Shown: positions 34,544-44,526 of the stretch, piece by piece
Layout: each line of letters opens with the position of its first letter
How positions within the stretch are numbered: the first letter of the stretch is position 1
From: Anaerosporobacter faecicola
GTDB lineage: Bacteria; Bacillota; Clostridia; Lachnospirales; Lachnospiraceae
Assembly: GCF_012070565.1 (NCBI RefSeq)
Contig: NZ_JAAQRO010000049.1
Coordinates: 1 to 64,000, forward strand
Direction: 5' to 3'
Length of the DNA: 64,000 nucleotides
Position numbers and translations under genes: made by a program
Notes under the pieces: generated by a model
What the model saw: the letters and a program-made list of their open reading frames with translations, nothing else
Database searches by the model: none
Told to the model about the DNA's origin: nothing

Positions 34544-37258
34544 ATGGATATATGTAGATTTATTGATCAGACAGGGAGATTTCAATTGGCTGATCCAGAG
34601 ATGGTTAGTGGATTGTATTTTCCCATTGCCAATGAACAGGGGTTGAAAAGTTGCACGTCCCCAATGCTTGGTGGAGACAGCAAGTTGGATCAGAATCATT
34701 TCCTATTGCAACCGGTTAGTATTGAAGACTTGCACAATAACAAATCCAGCCGGAACTTTTGGTGTAATGTGAAAGGAAAGGGATTGTGGTCAGCTACAGG
34801 TATGTCCTATGGGCAGTTAGGAAAACAAGGTACTCCTCAGAAGGAAAAGACACTTGTAGAAGGAGGTTTTCTTTATCAGAAGATGTATCGAGTTTCCATG
34901 GAATGGGGGATTGGGGCTCAGATTCTTAGTTATGTTTCTACAGAACAGAATGTAGAAATCATGAAAGTAGAGATCCGTAACCTTGGAAAAGAAGCCATCG
35001 AATTCGAGGCAACGGCAGCCATACCAATCTATGGTCGTTCAGCAGATAACATACGTGATCATAGACATGTAACGTCCTTGCTACATCAAATCGAAACAAC
35101 AGAAGATGGAGTCTTTGTAAAACCAACCTTTTCCTTTGATGAGAGAGGTCATCAAAGAAATGAGATGAACTACTATGTGTCAGGTTGTCTGCTTGATGAG
35201 AAAAAACCGATCGGGTTTTACCCTACAATTGAAGAATATATTGGGGAAGGCGGGGATCTTCTGAGACCGGAAGCATTGTATACCAAGAAGGAGAAGACAG
35301 TGCGTGGTGTAAAGATCACAGGCTATGAGGCACTTGGAGGAATCTGTTTTGAAGAGGTACGTTTACTACCTAATGAGGAATGTAGTTTTCTGCTTCTTAT
35401 CGGTGCAGATACGGATCGTAAACGAATTGTAGAGACAATAAACAAGTATCGCAGCGAGGTAGCTGTGAAACAAGATTTTGATCGTATGCAACAGTATTGG
35501 GCAAGTCAAAAGAGAATTCAGATACATTCGAAACAGACATCATTTGATCAAATGATGCAATGGGTAAGCTTTCAGCCAATACTTCGACGAATCTATGGTT
35601 GTTCCTTCTTGCCTCATCATGATTACGGAAAAGGCGGACGTGGATTCCGTGATCTCTGGCAAGACTGCTTGGCACTTACGCTGAGTGATCCGGAGAGTAT
35701 AAGAGAGACAATCATTAACAATTATTCTGGCATACGATTTGATGGAAGTAATGCAACAATCATTGGATCGGGACTAGGAGAATTTCTTGCAGATCGGAAT
35801 AACATAACGCGAATGTGGATGGATCATGGTTTTTGGCCGCTTCTTACCACCAATCTCTACATACAACAAACGGGTGATTTTGCAATTTTACAAGAGGAGA
35901 CAACATATTTTAAAGATAAGCAAATCCATCGTGGAGAAGCAGTGGATGAAGATTGGAAGTTTAAGGAGGGCAATTTCCTACGAACGGAAGAAGGAACAAT
36001 ATATCGAGGGAATGTAATGGAACATATCCTCGTTGAAAATCTGGCAGCTTTTTATGATGTTGGAGAGCATAATCATATGCGTTTACGAGATGCAGATTGG
36101 AATGATGCGCTTGACATGGCTGGAACAAGAGGAGAAAGTGTTGCATTTACCGCAGCATATGCAGGGAATTTCCATATACTTCACGACTTGTTCGTACTTC
36201 TGGAGAAGAAGGGGATACATGAGATTGCAGTTGCACAGGAATTGCAGGTGTTACTTGAACCATCGGTAGCGATCTATGATGAAATAGAAGAGAAGAGACA
36301 ACTATTAAAGAACTATTGTACATATACAAGTAAACGAATAAGTGGAATGAAGCGAAATCTTTGTTGCAAGCAAATTGCCAAGAAGATGACAGAGATGGAG
36401 CAGTGGATCAAGCAGCATATTCGCCAACAGGAGTGGATCAGTGATGGCGAAGCAGGCTGGTTCAACGGTTACTACGATAACGATGGAAAGCCTGTGGAGG
36501 GAGTAGCATTGACGGGAAACCGCATGATGCTTACAAGTCAGGTATTTACCATATGGTCGGAAACCGCAACGAAAGAACAAGTAAAGAAAATGGTGCAGGC
36601 AGCAGATCGGTACCTGTATCAGAAAGAATTAGGCGGTTATCGGCTTAATACGAATTTCCATGAGGTGAAAGAAAATCTAGGGCGAATGTTCGGATTTGCC
36701 TATGGGCATAAAGAAAATGGCGCGGTATTTTCCCATATGACTGTGATGTATGGGTATGTATTGTATCAGAGAGGATTTGTGAAGGAAGGATATAAAGCAA
36801 TTGCAACCTTGTGTGAACATGCCAACACATTTAAAGTGAGTAAGATTTACCCTGGTATACCTGAATATTTTAATGAGAAAGGAAGAGGTATGTACCACTA
36901 TCTGACGGGAGCGGCAAGTTGGATGACATTGACTGTTGTAACGCAGATGTTTGGTGTTCGGGGAGAAGAAGGAGACCTTGTATTAGAACCTAAATTGTTG
37001 CTAGAGCAATTTGATGAAAAGAAACAGGTAAGTATCCGTACCATGCTAAGTGGACATTTCATAGAAGTGATATATCGAAATCCAAAAGAAAAAGAATATG
37101 GCGATTATGAAATCAAAGAAGTTAAAGTAAATGAAGAAGATGTGCAGCAAGAAACTGCATGCCTGCTTAGAAAAGGCAGCAAGGTGCGTTTTCCAAAAAG
37201 TATAGTGGAGCAGTATCCAGTTGAAGCAACGATTCGGATTTCTATAACACTTGGGTAA
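34544..37258 (+). CDS. GH94-type glycoside phosphorylase (cellobiose-phosphorylase-like, COG3459)
   Basis: 904 residues. An N-terminal beta-sandwich (about 1-300) and a helical (alpha/alpha)6 barrel follow the GH94 plan. The signature RDADWNDALDMAGTRGESVA places the catalytic acid near Asp518. Other conserved pieces are RGFRDLWQD, FDGSNATIIGSG and GWFNGYYDNDG. GH94 enzymes use phosphate to release alpha-glucose-1-phosphate from beta-linked disaccharides or oligosaccharides. Linkage specificity (1,4, 1,3, 1,2 or other) cannot be read here. There is no signal peptide, so it acts in the cytoplasm. AGGAGG is 7 bases before the ATG. First of a four-gene cluster. Confidence 0.82.
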   Translation: MDICRFIDQTGRFQLADPEMVSGLYFPIANEQGLKSCTSPMLGGDSKLDQNHFLLQPVSIEDLHNNKSSRNFWCNVKGKGLWSATGMSYGQLGKQGTPQKEKTLVEGGFLYQKMYRVSMEWGIGAQILSYVSTEQNVEIMKVEIRNLGKEAIEFEATAAIPIYGRSADNIRDHRHVTSLLHQIETTEDGVFVKPTFSFDERGHQRNEMNYYVSGCLLDEKKPIGFYPTIEEYIGEGGDLLRPEALYTKKEKTVRGVKITGYEALGGICFEEVRLLPNEECSFLLLIGADTDRKRIVETINKYRSEVAVKQDFDRMQQYWASQKRIQIHSKQTSFDQMMQWVSFQPILRRIYGCSFLPHHDYGKGGRGFRDLWQDCLALTLSDPESIRETIINNYSGIRFDGSNATIIGSGLGEFLADRNNITRMWMDHGFWPLLTTNLYIQQTGDFAILQEETTYFKDKQIHRGEAVDEDWKFKEGNFLRTEEGTIYRGNVMEHILVENLAAFYDVGEHNHMRLRDADWNDALDMAGTRGESVAFTAAYAGNFHILHDLFVLLEKKGIHEIAVAQELQVLLEPSVAIYDEIEEKRQLLKNYCTYTSKRISGMKRNLCCKQIAKKMTEMEQWIKQHIRQQEWISDGEAGWFNGYYDNDGKPVEGVALTGNRMMLTSQVFTIWSETATKEQVKKMVQAADRYLYQKELGGYRLNTNFHEVKENLGRMFGFAYGHKENGAVFSHMTVMYGYVLYQRGFVKEGYKAIATLCEHANTFKVSKIYPGIPEYFNEKGRGMYHYLTGAASWMTLTVVTQMFGVRGEEGDLVLEPKLLLEQFDEKKQVSIRTMLSGHFIEVIYRNPKEKEYGDYEIKEVKVNEEDVQQETACLLRKGSKVRFPKSIVEQYPVEATIRISITLG

Positions 37259-37301
37259 TAAAGCGAACAACACAGCAAACCGTAGGAAAGGAAGAACAGA
37301 C

Positions 37302-40300
37302 ATGCTAGACCAAAAGAGAAGATATGAGATAAAGAATTATGGAGAAAAAACAACCTTCGCCAGTTTTTTACCTGGAATTGCAGGAGAAAAAGGAATTCCA
37401 ATCTGGTGTTATTACGTAAATCGTGGACAGGCAGTGACTAGCTTTGGTATCGACTGTAAAGACCGTGCAATCATGGAATTCTTTCCAGCACATCAGGCAT
37501 ATCAAAATGTAAAGGTACAGGGATTTCGAACATTTCTTAAGAAGAACGGTGTATATAGTGAGCCATTTCAAAATGATGAGAGGGACACCATAATGGCGAT
37601 TGGGAAGAATGAGCTAGAAATCAGACAAGTGGATTTTATGCAGGAGTTAGAGACTACTGTTGTCTATTCCATTCTTCCTAATGAAAAAGTAGGTGCCCTG
37701 ATGCGAAAATTGATGGTAACCAATCGTTCTAAGGAGAGTTGTGAGTTAGAAATCCTAGATGGTATGCCAGCAGTAATCCCTTATGGAGTCAATATGGGCT
37801 CAATGAAGGAGATGGGACAGACGACAAAAGCATGGATGCAGGTAGAAGATATTTCAACGAAAATACCGTATATTCGTGTTCGTGTTAGTATGGAGGATAC
37901 GGCAAGTGTACAAGATGTAACGGGTGGTAATTTTGGATTCTGTATAACAGATCAGGGAAAACAACTTTCTCCTTTGGTAGATCCGGAGGTGGTATTCCAG
38001 TATGATACAGGATTGGAAAAGGCACGGGGGTTTATGGAGCAGTCCATCAATTCATTGCTTCAGATAAAACAAGTAACCCAAAATAATTTACCATGTTGCT
38101 TCTTTGGAGAGAAGAGAACACTAGCACCTGGAGAGACATTGACATTATATGAACTATATGGACAGGTTGAGGATAAGGAACGATTACAAGCTTGTAAAGA
38201 ACATTTTTTACAGCCAGAGTACTATGAAAGAAAACGGAATGAAGGAAATGCGATCATTGAAGCAATCTGTGATTCCATCCATACGTGTACAGGAAATGCT
38301 TTGTTTGATGAGTATTGTAAACAAACCTATCTAGATAATGTCTTACGTGGAGGGTATCCTGTTTCTCTAACAAAGGACAAAGTATTCTATCTTTATTCAA
38401 GAAAACATGGAGATATTGAACGAGATTATAACTATTTCCGTATGTTGCCGGAGTACTATTCCCAGGGAAATGGTAATTACCGTGATGTCAATCAAAATCG
38501 AAGAGAAGATGTACGATTCCAGCCGAAGGTAGGAACTAGTAATATCAAAACATTCTACAATCTGATACAGGTTGATGGTTATAATCCTCTTTCTGTTGAT
38601 CTGGTGCAGTATACGGTGGAGCCAGGAAGAAAAGAAAAACTATTGCGGAACCTTTCCAATGAAGAGAAGGAAGTTCTTAATGAGGTTTTAGAAACTGCTT
38701 TTACACCAGGAAGATTATATATGAAGTTGGAAGAAAAGCTGGAAAAAAGGAAGGAAAAAGTGCAAGAACTCTTTGAACATGTGCTGAATGAAGCAACACA
38801 GGACACTGCTGGAACCTTTGGAGAAGGATATTGGAGTGATCATTGGACGTATAATCTAGATCTAGTTGAGGAATACCTTCGCATCTATCCTGAGAAGGAA
38901 AAAGAGTTACTATTTGAAGATGATAGTTATACCTATTTTGACACGAAGGTTGTGGTATTGCCTAGAAGAAAACGATATGTGAAAACAGAGAAAGGTCTTC
39001 GACAATATCAATTTCTTGACCGTACGAGAAAACAGGAAATGCATAATGAGAAACTTCGTAGTGCATATGGAAATGGAGAAGTGGTAACAGGTACATTGGC
39101 AGAAAAGTTATTGTTATTAATCACCCTTAAGTTTGCTACACTGGATCCTTATGGTATGGGAATTGAGATGGAAGGTGGAAAGCCGGGCTGGTATGATGCT
39201 TTAAATGGTCTGCCAGGAATCTTTGGATCTTCCATGGCGGAAACGTATGAATTGAGCCGTATGATACATTTCGTTATTGAGGAATTAACAAAATATACCC
39301 AGTCTGTCATTGTAATGGAAGAGTTGGCGTTGCTAATGGAACAGCTTGAGGAGATAACGGATCAACAAAATACACAACAAAAACAACAGAATGTACAAGA
39401 GGATCAAATCCTTACATTTTGGAATGCGATCAATGACAGAAAAGAAGAATATCGGGAGAAAACGGTATTCGGTGTTTCGGGAAAGAAACGTGCTTTATCC
39501 AATGGATACCTGCTTCAATTACTACAAAAATGGTCTCTGTTTATCGAAGAGGGAATTCAAAAAGCGGTCCGATATGGCAATGGTTTATGCCCAACGTATT
39601 TTTCTTATGAGGTACGTACATATGAAGAGCAAGAGAATGGGATTCTTCCAACAAGCTTTGATGTGACTAAGATGCCTTACTTCTTAGAAGGACCAGTACG
39701 GTATATGAAGATTTTGAAAAAAGAAGAGGATAAGAAATCCTTATATCAGAAAGTTAAGAATAGTGAACTCTATGATCAACAGTTAGCAATGTATAAGATT
39801 AATGCTCCACTTAAGGAAGTTTCTTATGAGATTGGACGTTGCAAGGCATTTACCCCAGGGTGGTTAGAGAATGAATCAATTTGGCTCCATATGGAATACA
39901 AATATCTGTTGGAATTGTTGCGAGCTGGTTTATATGAGGAGTTTTTCTGTGATATGAAAACAGCATGTATCCCATTTTTACAGTATGAGAGTTATGGAAG
40001 AAGCGTCCTTGAGAATTCTTCTTTCTTGGCAAGTAGTGCAAATCCCAATGAAAAGATACATGGAAAAGGTTTTGTGGCTCGATTAAGTGGGTCTACAGCA
40101 GAATTCTTAACGATGTGGCAGATTATGATGTTTGGGGAACAACCTTTTGTTATGGAAGAAGGCACACTTGCTTTTCAATTGAAACCGGTGATTCCTGCTT
40201 ATCTGTTACCTCCATCATTAGAAATTGAAGCTCGATTATTCGAAAAGACAACGGTACGCTATCAATTCTCAGAAAAGAAAGATCAGGTTCCAGGGGGATA

Positions 40301-40430
40301 TGAGCAAACCCAGATTACGATTCTTTGGGAGAATGGAGAACAACAACAATGGAAGGAAAATCGGATTCTTGGTGATGCGGCAATTCGTGTTAGAAATGGT
40401 GAAGCGAGAGAGATTTCAATCGTGTGCTAA
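37302..40430 (+). CDS. Large COG3459/GH94-like carbohydrate-active protein, specificity unknown
   Basis: 1042 residues, no signal peptide. It has an N-terminal sandwich (FASFLPGIAGEKGIPIWCYY), then a helical-barrel region with RKHGDIERDYNYFRMLPEYY, QGNGNYRDVNQNRR, GEGYWSDHWTYNLDL (about 508-522) and GKPGWYDALNGLPGIFGSSM. I recall such proteins being annotated as cellobiose phosphorylase, with a size near that of 1,2-beta-oligoglucan phosphorylases (about 1100 residues). The canonical DWND motif of the upstream gene is not visible. It may be an oligosaccharide phosphorylase or a transferase. The ATG at 37302 follows AGGAAAGGAAG, 43 bp after the upstream stop. A Q/N-rich low-complexity loop sits near residue 690. 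Confidence 0.72.
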   Translation: MLDQKRRYEIKNYGEKTTFASFLPGIAGEKGIPIWCYYVNRGQAVTSFGIDCKDRAIMEFFPAHQAYQNVKVQGFRTFLKKNGVYSEPFQNDERDTIMAIGKNELEIRQVDFMQELETTVVYSILPNEKVGALMRKLMVTNRSKESCELEILDGMPAVIPYGVNMGSMKEMGQTTKAWMQVEDISTKIPYIRVRVSMEDTASVQDVTGGNFGFCITDQGKQLSPLVDPEVVFQYDTGLEKARGFMEQSINSLLQIKQVTQNNLPCCFFGEKRTLAPGETLTLYELYGQVEDKERLQACKEHFLQPEYYERKRNEGNAIIEAICDSIHTCTGNALFDEYCKQTYLDNVLRGGYPVSLTKDKVFYLYSRKHGDIERDYNYFRMLPEYYSQGNGNYRDVNQNRREDVRFQPKVGTSNIKTFYNLIQVDGYNPLSVDLVQYTVEPGRKEKLLRNLSNEEKEVLNEVLETAFTPGRLYMKLEEKLEKRKEKVQELFEHVLNEATQDTAGTFGEGYWSDHWTYNLDLVEEYLRIYPEKEKELLFEDDSYTYFDTKVVVLPRRKRYVKTEKGLRQYQFLDRTRKQEMHNEKLRSAYGNGEVVTGTLAEKLLLLITLKFATLDPYGMGIEMEGGKPGWYDALNGLPGIFGSSMAETYELSRMIHFVIEELTKYTQSVIVMEELALLMEQLEEITDQQNTQQKQQNVQEDQILTFWNAINDRKEEYREKTVFGVSGKKRALSNGYLLQLLQKWSLFIEEGIQKAVRYGNGLCPTYFSYEVRTYEEQENGILPTSFDVTKMPYFLEGPVRYMKILKKEEDKKSLYQKVKNSELYDQQLAMYKINAPLKEVSYEIGRCKAFTPGWLENESIWLHMEYKYLLELLRAGLYEEFFCDMKTACIPFLQYESYGRSVLENSSFLASSANPNEKIHGKGFVARLSGSTAEFLTMWQIMMFGEQPFVMEEGTLAFQLKPVIPAYLLPPSLEIEARLFEKTTVRYQFSEKKDQVPGGYEQTQITILWENGEQQQWKENRILGDAAIRVRNGEAREISIVC

Positions 40431-40467
40431 GAGAATTCAACAAATCCCCATAGGAGGTAAAACGAAA

Positions 40468-41805
40468 TTGAAATATACAATGATCACAACGAATTATGCA
40501 GAACAACAATTTTTAGAGACCACAGGTGTAGTGAATTCTACACCTGTAGGAAACATGAATGTGGTGAACCTATATCCAGAGAAAACCAAACAATCCATGA
40601 AAGGGTTTGGAGGTGCATTTACCGAAGCAGCAGGGTATACCGTTTCACAGATGAGTGAAGAGCAGCAGAAGGAAATTGCAAAGGCATATTATGGAGAAGA
40701 AGGGATTGGCTATACATTAGGGAGAGTTTCCATTAATAGCTGTGATTTTGCATTAGGTAACTATGCGTATGTGGAAGAACCACAGGACTTCACGTTGGAG
40801 ACTTTTTCAAGAGAGAGGGATCAACAATATGTGGTACCATTGATTCGTTTGGCACAGGAAGCAGCACCTGGCAAGATTGAATTTCTGGCATCTCCATGGA
40901 GCCCACCAGCATTTATGAAGACGAATGAAGAGATGAATCATGGTGGAAAATTAAAAAAGGAATATCGAAAACTTTGGGCAAAATACATCTGTCGTTATAT
41001 AAAGGATTGCCATTCACAGCAGATTAATGTCACAAGAATCACCGTGCAGAATGAACCAGAAGCCGTACAGGAATGGGATTCCTGCCATTATAGTGGAGAG
41101 GAAGAGATGCAGTTCGTACGAGATTATTTGGGACCAACATTGAAAGAAGAAGGCTTAGAAAACATCAAGATCTTTATATGGGATCATAATAAGGAACTTC
41201 TATATGAACGAGCTGATGAGATTTTGTCAGATCAAAAAGCATCTCGTTATGTTGATGGAATTGGATTCCATTGGTATACCGGAGATCATTTTGAAGCGAT
41301 TGAAATGGTAGGAGAACAGTATCCGGACCTGGAATTGTTCTTTACAGAGGGGTGTGTGGAATACAGTCGTTTTATGGATTCAGATGATGTATATAAAGCA
41401 GAGATGTATGGCCATGATATTCTTGGAAATCTGAATGCTGGCATGGAGGGATTCCTTGATTGGAATCTAGTTCTAGATGAAAAAGGTGGTCCCAATCATG
41501 TAGGCAATTATTGTGCAGCGCCTATTCACCTTAATGCAGCAAATGGAACATACGAGAAACGGTTGTCCTATTACTACATTGGACATTTTAGTAAGTTTAT
41601 CAAGCCAGGAGCAAAACGATTCCTGGTGACCCGTTATACGGATCGTATCGAAGTAACTGCATGGATCAATCCAGATGGGGAACAAGTTGTTGTTTTATTA
41701 AACCGACAGTCAGAAGATCTTCCTGTAGTATTACGGCATTATGGAGATGGAGCGGAACTTGTAGTGAAGGCACATAGTATTGCTACAGTACGAATTACAA
41801 AGTAA
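40468..41805 (+). CDS. GH30-family glycoside hydrolase (glucosylceramidase-like), cytoplasmic
   Basis: 445 residues. GH30 hallmarks are the strand FGGAFTEAAGYT, LGRVSINSCDFALG, the acid/base in ITVQNEPEA (Glu196), HWYTGDHF, the nucleophile in LFFTEGCVEY (Glu294), and the C-terminal strands GPNHVGNYCAAPI and YYIGHFSKFIKPGAKR. GH30 includes beta-glucosylceramidases, beta-1,6-glucanases and beta-glucosidases/xylosidases. No signal peptide is present, so it should act on imported oligosaccharides. The start is TTG at 40468, 9 bases after TAGGAGGT; the first ATG (40480) is 21 bases from that site. It follows the 1042-residue protein by 37 bp. Confidence 0.85.
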   Translation: MKYTMITTNYAEQQFLETTGVVNSTPVGNMNVVNLYPEKTKQSMKGFGGAFTEAAGYTVSQMSEEQQKEIAKAYYGEEGIGYTLGRVSINSCDFALGNYAYVEEPQDFTLETFSRERDQQYVVPLIRLAQEAAPGKIEFLASPWSPPAFMKTNEEMNHGGKLKKEYRKLWAKYICRYIKDCHSQQINVTRITVQNEPEAVQEWDSCHYSGEEEMQFVRDYLGPTLKEEGLENIKIFIWDHNKELLYERADEILSDQKASRYVDGIGFHWYTGDHFEAIEMVGEQYPDLELFFTEGCVEYSRFMDSDDVYKAEMYGHDILGNLNAGMEGFLDWNLVLDEKGGPNHVGNYCAAPIHLNAANGTYEKRLSYYYIGHFSKFIKPGAKRFLVTRYTDRIEVTAWINPDGEQVVVLLNRQSEDLPVVLRHYGDGAELVVKAHSIATVRITK

Positions 41806-41849
41806 TAGTTATATGATTGGGATTTGCTGCGGCAGAAAAGAGGAGAAAG

Positions 41850-42458
41850 ATGAAGAAAAAATATATGGGACTTGTAGGTGTGCTCCTTAGTCTTTTGATA
41901 GTAATAGGTGTTGGTACAATTCTGTTAAGAAAACCAAGTGAAAAAGACGTGTATGATGGCAGAAGTACCATTGTTCTTACTATTGATGATACGTCACTCT
42001 ACCTTAATGAATTAATGTATCATGTCACTTTATCAAAGATGCAGGGGCAATTGTATGCATCCTTTATGAATGATAAAGAGTATATGCAACGAGATTATGG
42101 AGACGGAAGAACCATTGGGGAAGTAATGAAGCAAGAAGCTATGGACAACGCCATTCGATATGAATTGCTTTATAAGCAAGCTAGAATAGAGGGATATGAG
42201 TTAGAAGCGGAAGAAATCACTTCTAGTAAAGAAAAGGCAAGTAATATTCTGTTGACGATTCCTAAGGAAGAGCAGGAGAAGATGCAGCTATCGGAAGAAG
42301 AACTGGTTCAGATTCAGGAAAAGATTGCATTAGCCACACGGTATTACCAAGAAAACTATCAAACGAAGGACTTAACAGAAGAGAAAATCGATGAACAGAT
42401 CAAGGAAGGACATAGGATTACCATTCAAAAGAAAGTTTGGAATTCGGTTTCTTTTTAA
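41850..42458 (+). CDS. Membrane-anchored SurA_N/PrsA-like protein without a PPIase domain
   Basis: 202 residues. An N-terminal membrane segment or uncleaved signal (about 7-27, MGLVGVLLSLLIVIGVGTIL) precedes a helical domain. The helix LNELMYHVTLSKMQGQLY and a long Glu/Lys-rich region resemble the N-terminal chaperone part of SurA or PrsA foldases. No parvulin domain follows. The ATG at 41850 has AAGAGGAG upstream. Position between the GH30 gene and the ABC transporter suggests a role in folding or sensing for this sugar system, but that is inference. Confidence 0.6.
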   Translation: MKKKYMGLVGVLLSLLIVIGVGTILLRKPSEKDVYDGRSTIVLTIDDTSLYLNELMYHVTLSKMQGQLYASFMNDKEYMQRDYGDGRTIGEVMKQEAMDNAIRYELLYKQARIEGYELEAEEITSSKEKASNILLTIPKEEQEKMQLSEEELVQIQEKIALATRYYQENYQTKDLTEEKIDEQIKEGHRITIQKKVWNSVSF

Positions 42459-42531
42459 ATAATAATGGTTGGAATGCCAATACCAACGATGTCATGCACG
42501 TACTCTTCATACGATGTCCAAACAGTTCCCC

Positions 42532-42595
42532 ACTAAAAAAATGACACCTAATTAAAATTACGGTCATTAACTGAAAAAATGATACCAAGTATAAT
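42532..42595 (+). promoter_or_regulatory. Promoter with 17-bp direct repeats before the sugar ABC transporter
   Basis: TTAACT (42567-42572), 17 bp, TATAAT (42590-42595). Two copies of ACT(A/G)AAAAAATGA(C/T)ACC lie at 42532-42548 and 42570-42586, 38 bp apart, the second overlapping the -35 side. Direct repeats next to -35 are what AraC-type activators such as YesN bind, and a YesN-type gene lies in this cluster. Confidence 0.55.
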
Positions 42596-42624
42596 AATGG
42601 TATAAAGAAGACGGAGGGATGAAA

Positions 42625-43584
42625 ATGGCGGATACAGCTATGATAGCAAAGCAACCGAAAGGAAGGCACAAAAGAAAAGGAAACTTCAAACAGCGTCTCC
42701 TTAATCAAAAATACTTACAGATCATGGCCTTGTTAGGTGTGCTATGGATGCTTGTATTTAACTACATACCTATGGGAGGCATCGTGATTGCATTTAAAAA
42801 GTTTAAGATTACGAAGACAATCGCGGAAGCTCCTTGGGTCGGATTAAGGTACTTTAAAGAATTCTTTGCAGATGATAATTTTGTAAACATCATGCAGAAC
42901 ACATTAGGAATCAGCTTATTAAAATTACTCATTGGTTTCCCATTACCAATCATATTTGCATTATTACTAAATGAGATTCGAAATGTTAAGTTTAAGAAAT
43001 TGGCACAGACGATTTCGTATTTACCACATTTTCTATCCTGGGTTGTACTTGGTGGTATCTTAGTTACCTGGTTATCCAAAACAGGGGTGGTCAACGATTT
43101 CCTTGTTTCGGCACATATTCTGAAAGAACCAGTATCTTTTTTAGGTGATCCGAAGTATTTCTGGGGGTTATCCTTAATCTCGGATAGTTGGAAAGAACTT
43201 GGTTGGTCAGCCATTATCTATCTGGCGGCAATTGCAGGAGTTGACCAGCAGATGTATGAGGCAGCAACGGTAGATGGTGCAACGAAGATGCAGAAAATCT
43301 TAAAGATTACATTACCATCGATTACAGGAACCATCGCCTTGATGTTGATTCTACAAATCTCCGGATTGTTAAATTCGAATTTTGACCAGATTCTGATTCT
43401 TAAAAATCAAATTAATGTATCAAGAAGTCAGGTTATCGATACATATGTTTACCAAGTTGGTATGACAATGGGGAAATACTCCTTTGCTACAGCAGTCGGA
43501 CTCTTTAAATCAGTCATTGCATTGATCTTGTTATTCCTCGCGAATAAGACAAGTAAAAAGTGCCTTGGCAGATCATTATACTAG
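42625..43584 (+). CDS. Sugar ABC transporter permease, LplB-type (CUT1)
   Basis: 319 residues with six predicted helices. The cytoplasmic EAA loop that contacts the ATPase reads YEAATVDGATKMQKILKITL. The start VLWMLVFNYIPMGGIVIAFK is typical of LplB-type permeases that act with a YtcP-type partner. The ATG at 42625 is 6 bases after ACGGAGGG; the ATG at 42619 abuts the site. The partner permease follows with a short gap of 10 bp. No ATPase gene is present, so a shared MsmX-like ATPase elsewhere is expected. Confidence 0.9.
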   Translation: MADTAMIAKQPKGRHKRKGNFKQRLLNQKYLQIMALLGVLWMLVFNYIPMGGIVIAFKKFKITKTIAEAPWVGLRYFKEFFADDNFVNIMQNTLGISLLKLLIGFPLPIIFALLLNEIRNVKFKKLAQTISYLPHFLSWVVLGGILVTWLSKTGVVNDFLVSAHILKEPVSFLGDPKYFWGLSLISDSWKELGWSAIIYLAAIAGVDQQMYEAATVDGATKMQKILKITLPSITGTIALMLILQISGLLNSNFDQILILKNQINVSRSQVIDTYVYQVGMTMGKYSFATAVGLFKSVIALILLFLANKTSKKCLGRSLY

Positions 43585-43594
43585 GAGGGATTCG

Positions 43595-44494
43595 ATGAAA
43601 ATGAAAAGTAAAATTAAACGTTCCCGTGGAACAATCATATTCGATACATGCAATGTTATCTTCATGCTAATAATATGTTTCTTATGCTTATATCCAATTT
43701 GGTATGTCATTGTGAATTCATTGAATGATGCAACGGATGCATTGCAGGGGGGAATCTATTGGTGGCCAAGAAAATTTTCCTTAGCAAATTATAAGAGCGT
43801 ATTCTCTAACAGTAGTGTGTTGCAGTCTTTTAAAGTGACGATTGCAAAAACGTTAATTGGTACAACGGTCAATGTATTATTTACCGCAATGGTAGCTTAT
43901 CCATTATCGAAGGCAAATCTAATTGGACGGAAATACTATATGGCAATCGGTACAGTAACGATGTTCTTCTCAGGAGGATTGATACCAACATTCTTATTGT
44001 TTAAGAACATGCATTTACTCAATAACTTTTTAGTTTACATAATACCAGCAGCATTTAATTTCTTTAACTTGTTGATTTTTATCAATTTTTATAAAGAGAT
44101 TCCCGCAGCACTGGAAGAATCAGCGAAGATCGATGGAGCAAATGATCTAACGATTTTCAGACGGATCATTATTCCATTATCGAAACCAGTGTTTGCTACA
44201 ATTGCCCTCTTTTCAGGAGTAGGACAATGGAATGATTACTTTGGTGGATTGATGTATATGACCAATCGAACGGACCTAGAACCAATCCAAACTTTCTTAT
44301 ATCGTTTGGTTGCCCAAGTACAGTCCTCACAGATGGCAGGAAATATATCGGTACAGGTTCAGACGTCAGATACAACATCAACCTCAATCAAATTGGCCGC
44401 AATGGTCATCACTACTTTGCCTATCTGCTGTGTCTACCCATTCTTGCAGAAGTATTTTGTAAAAGGTATGATGGTAGGAGCAGTTAAGGAATAG
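43595..44494 (+). CDS. Sugar ABC transporter permease, YtcP-type (CUT1)
   Basis: 299 residues, six helices. The EAA loop is LEESAKIDGANDLTIFRRII. The N-terminal pattern CLYPIWYVIVNSLNDATDA and the family-typical GGIYWWPRKFSLANYK stretch are present. The ATG at 43595 follows CTAGGAGGG. It forms the membrane channel with the upstream permease. The binding-protein gene starts 32 bp downstream. Confidence 0.9.
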   Translation: MKMKSKIKRSRGTIIFDTCNVIFMLIICFLCLYPIWYVIVNSLNDATDALQGGIYWWPRKFSLANYKSVFSNSSVLQSFKVTIAKTLIGTTVNVLFTAMVAYPLSKANLIGRKYYMAIGTVTMFFSGGLIPTFLLFKNMHLLNNFLVYIIPAAFNFFNLLIFINFYKEIPAALEESAKIDGANDLTIFRRIIIPLSKPVFATIALFSGVGQWNDYFGGLMYMTNRTDLEPIQTFLYRLVAQVQSSQMAGNISVQVQTSDTTSTSIKLAAMVITTLPICCVYPFLQKYFVKGMMVGAVKE

Positions 44495-44526
44495 ATTTCA
44501 ATCATAATGTAAAGGGAGGAAACACT

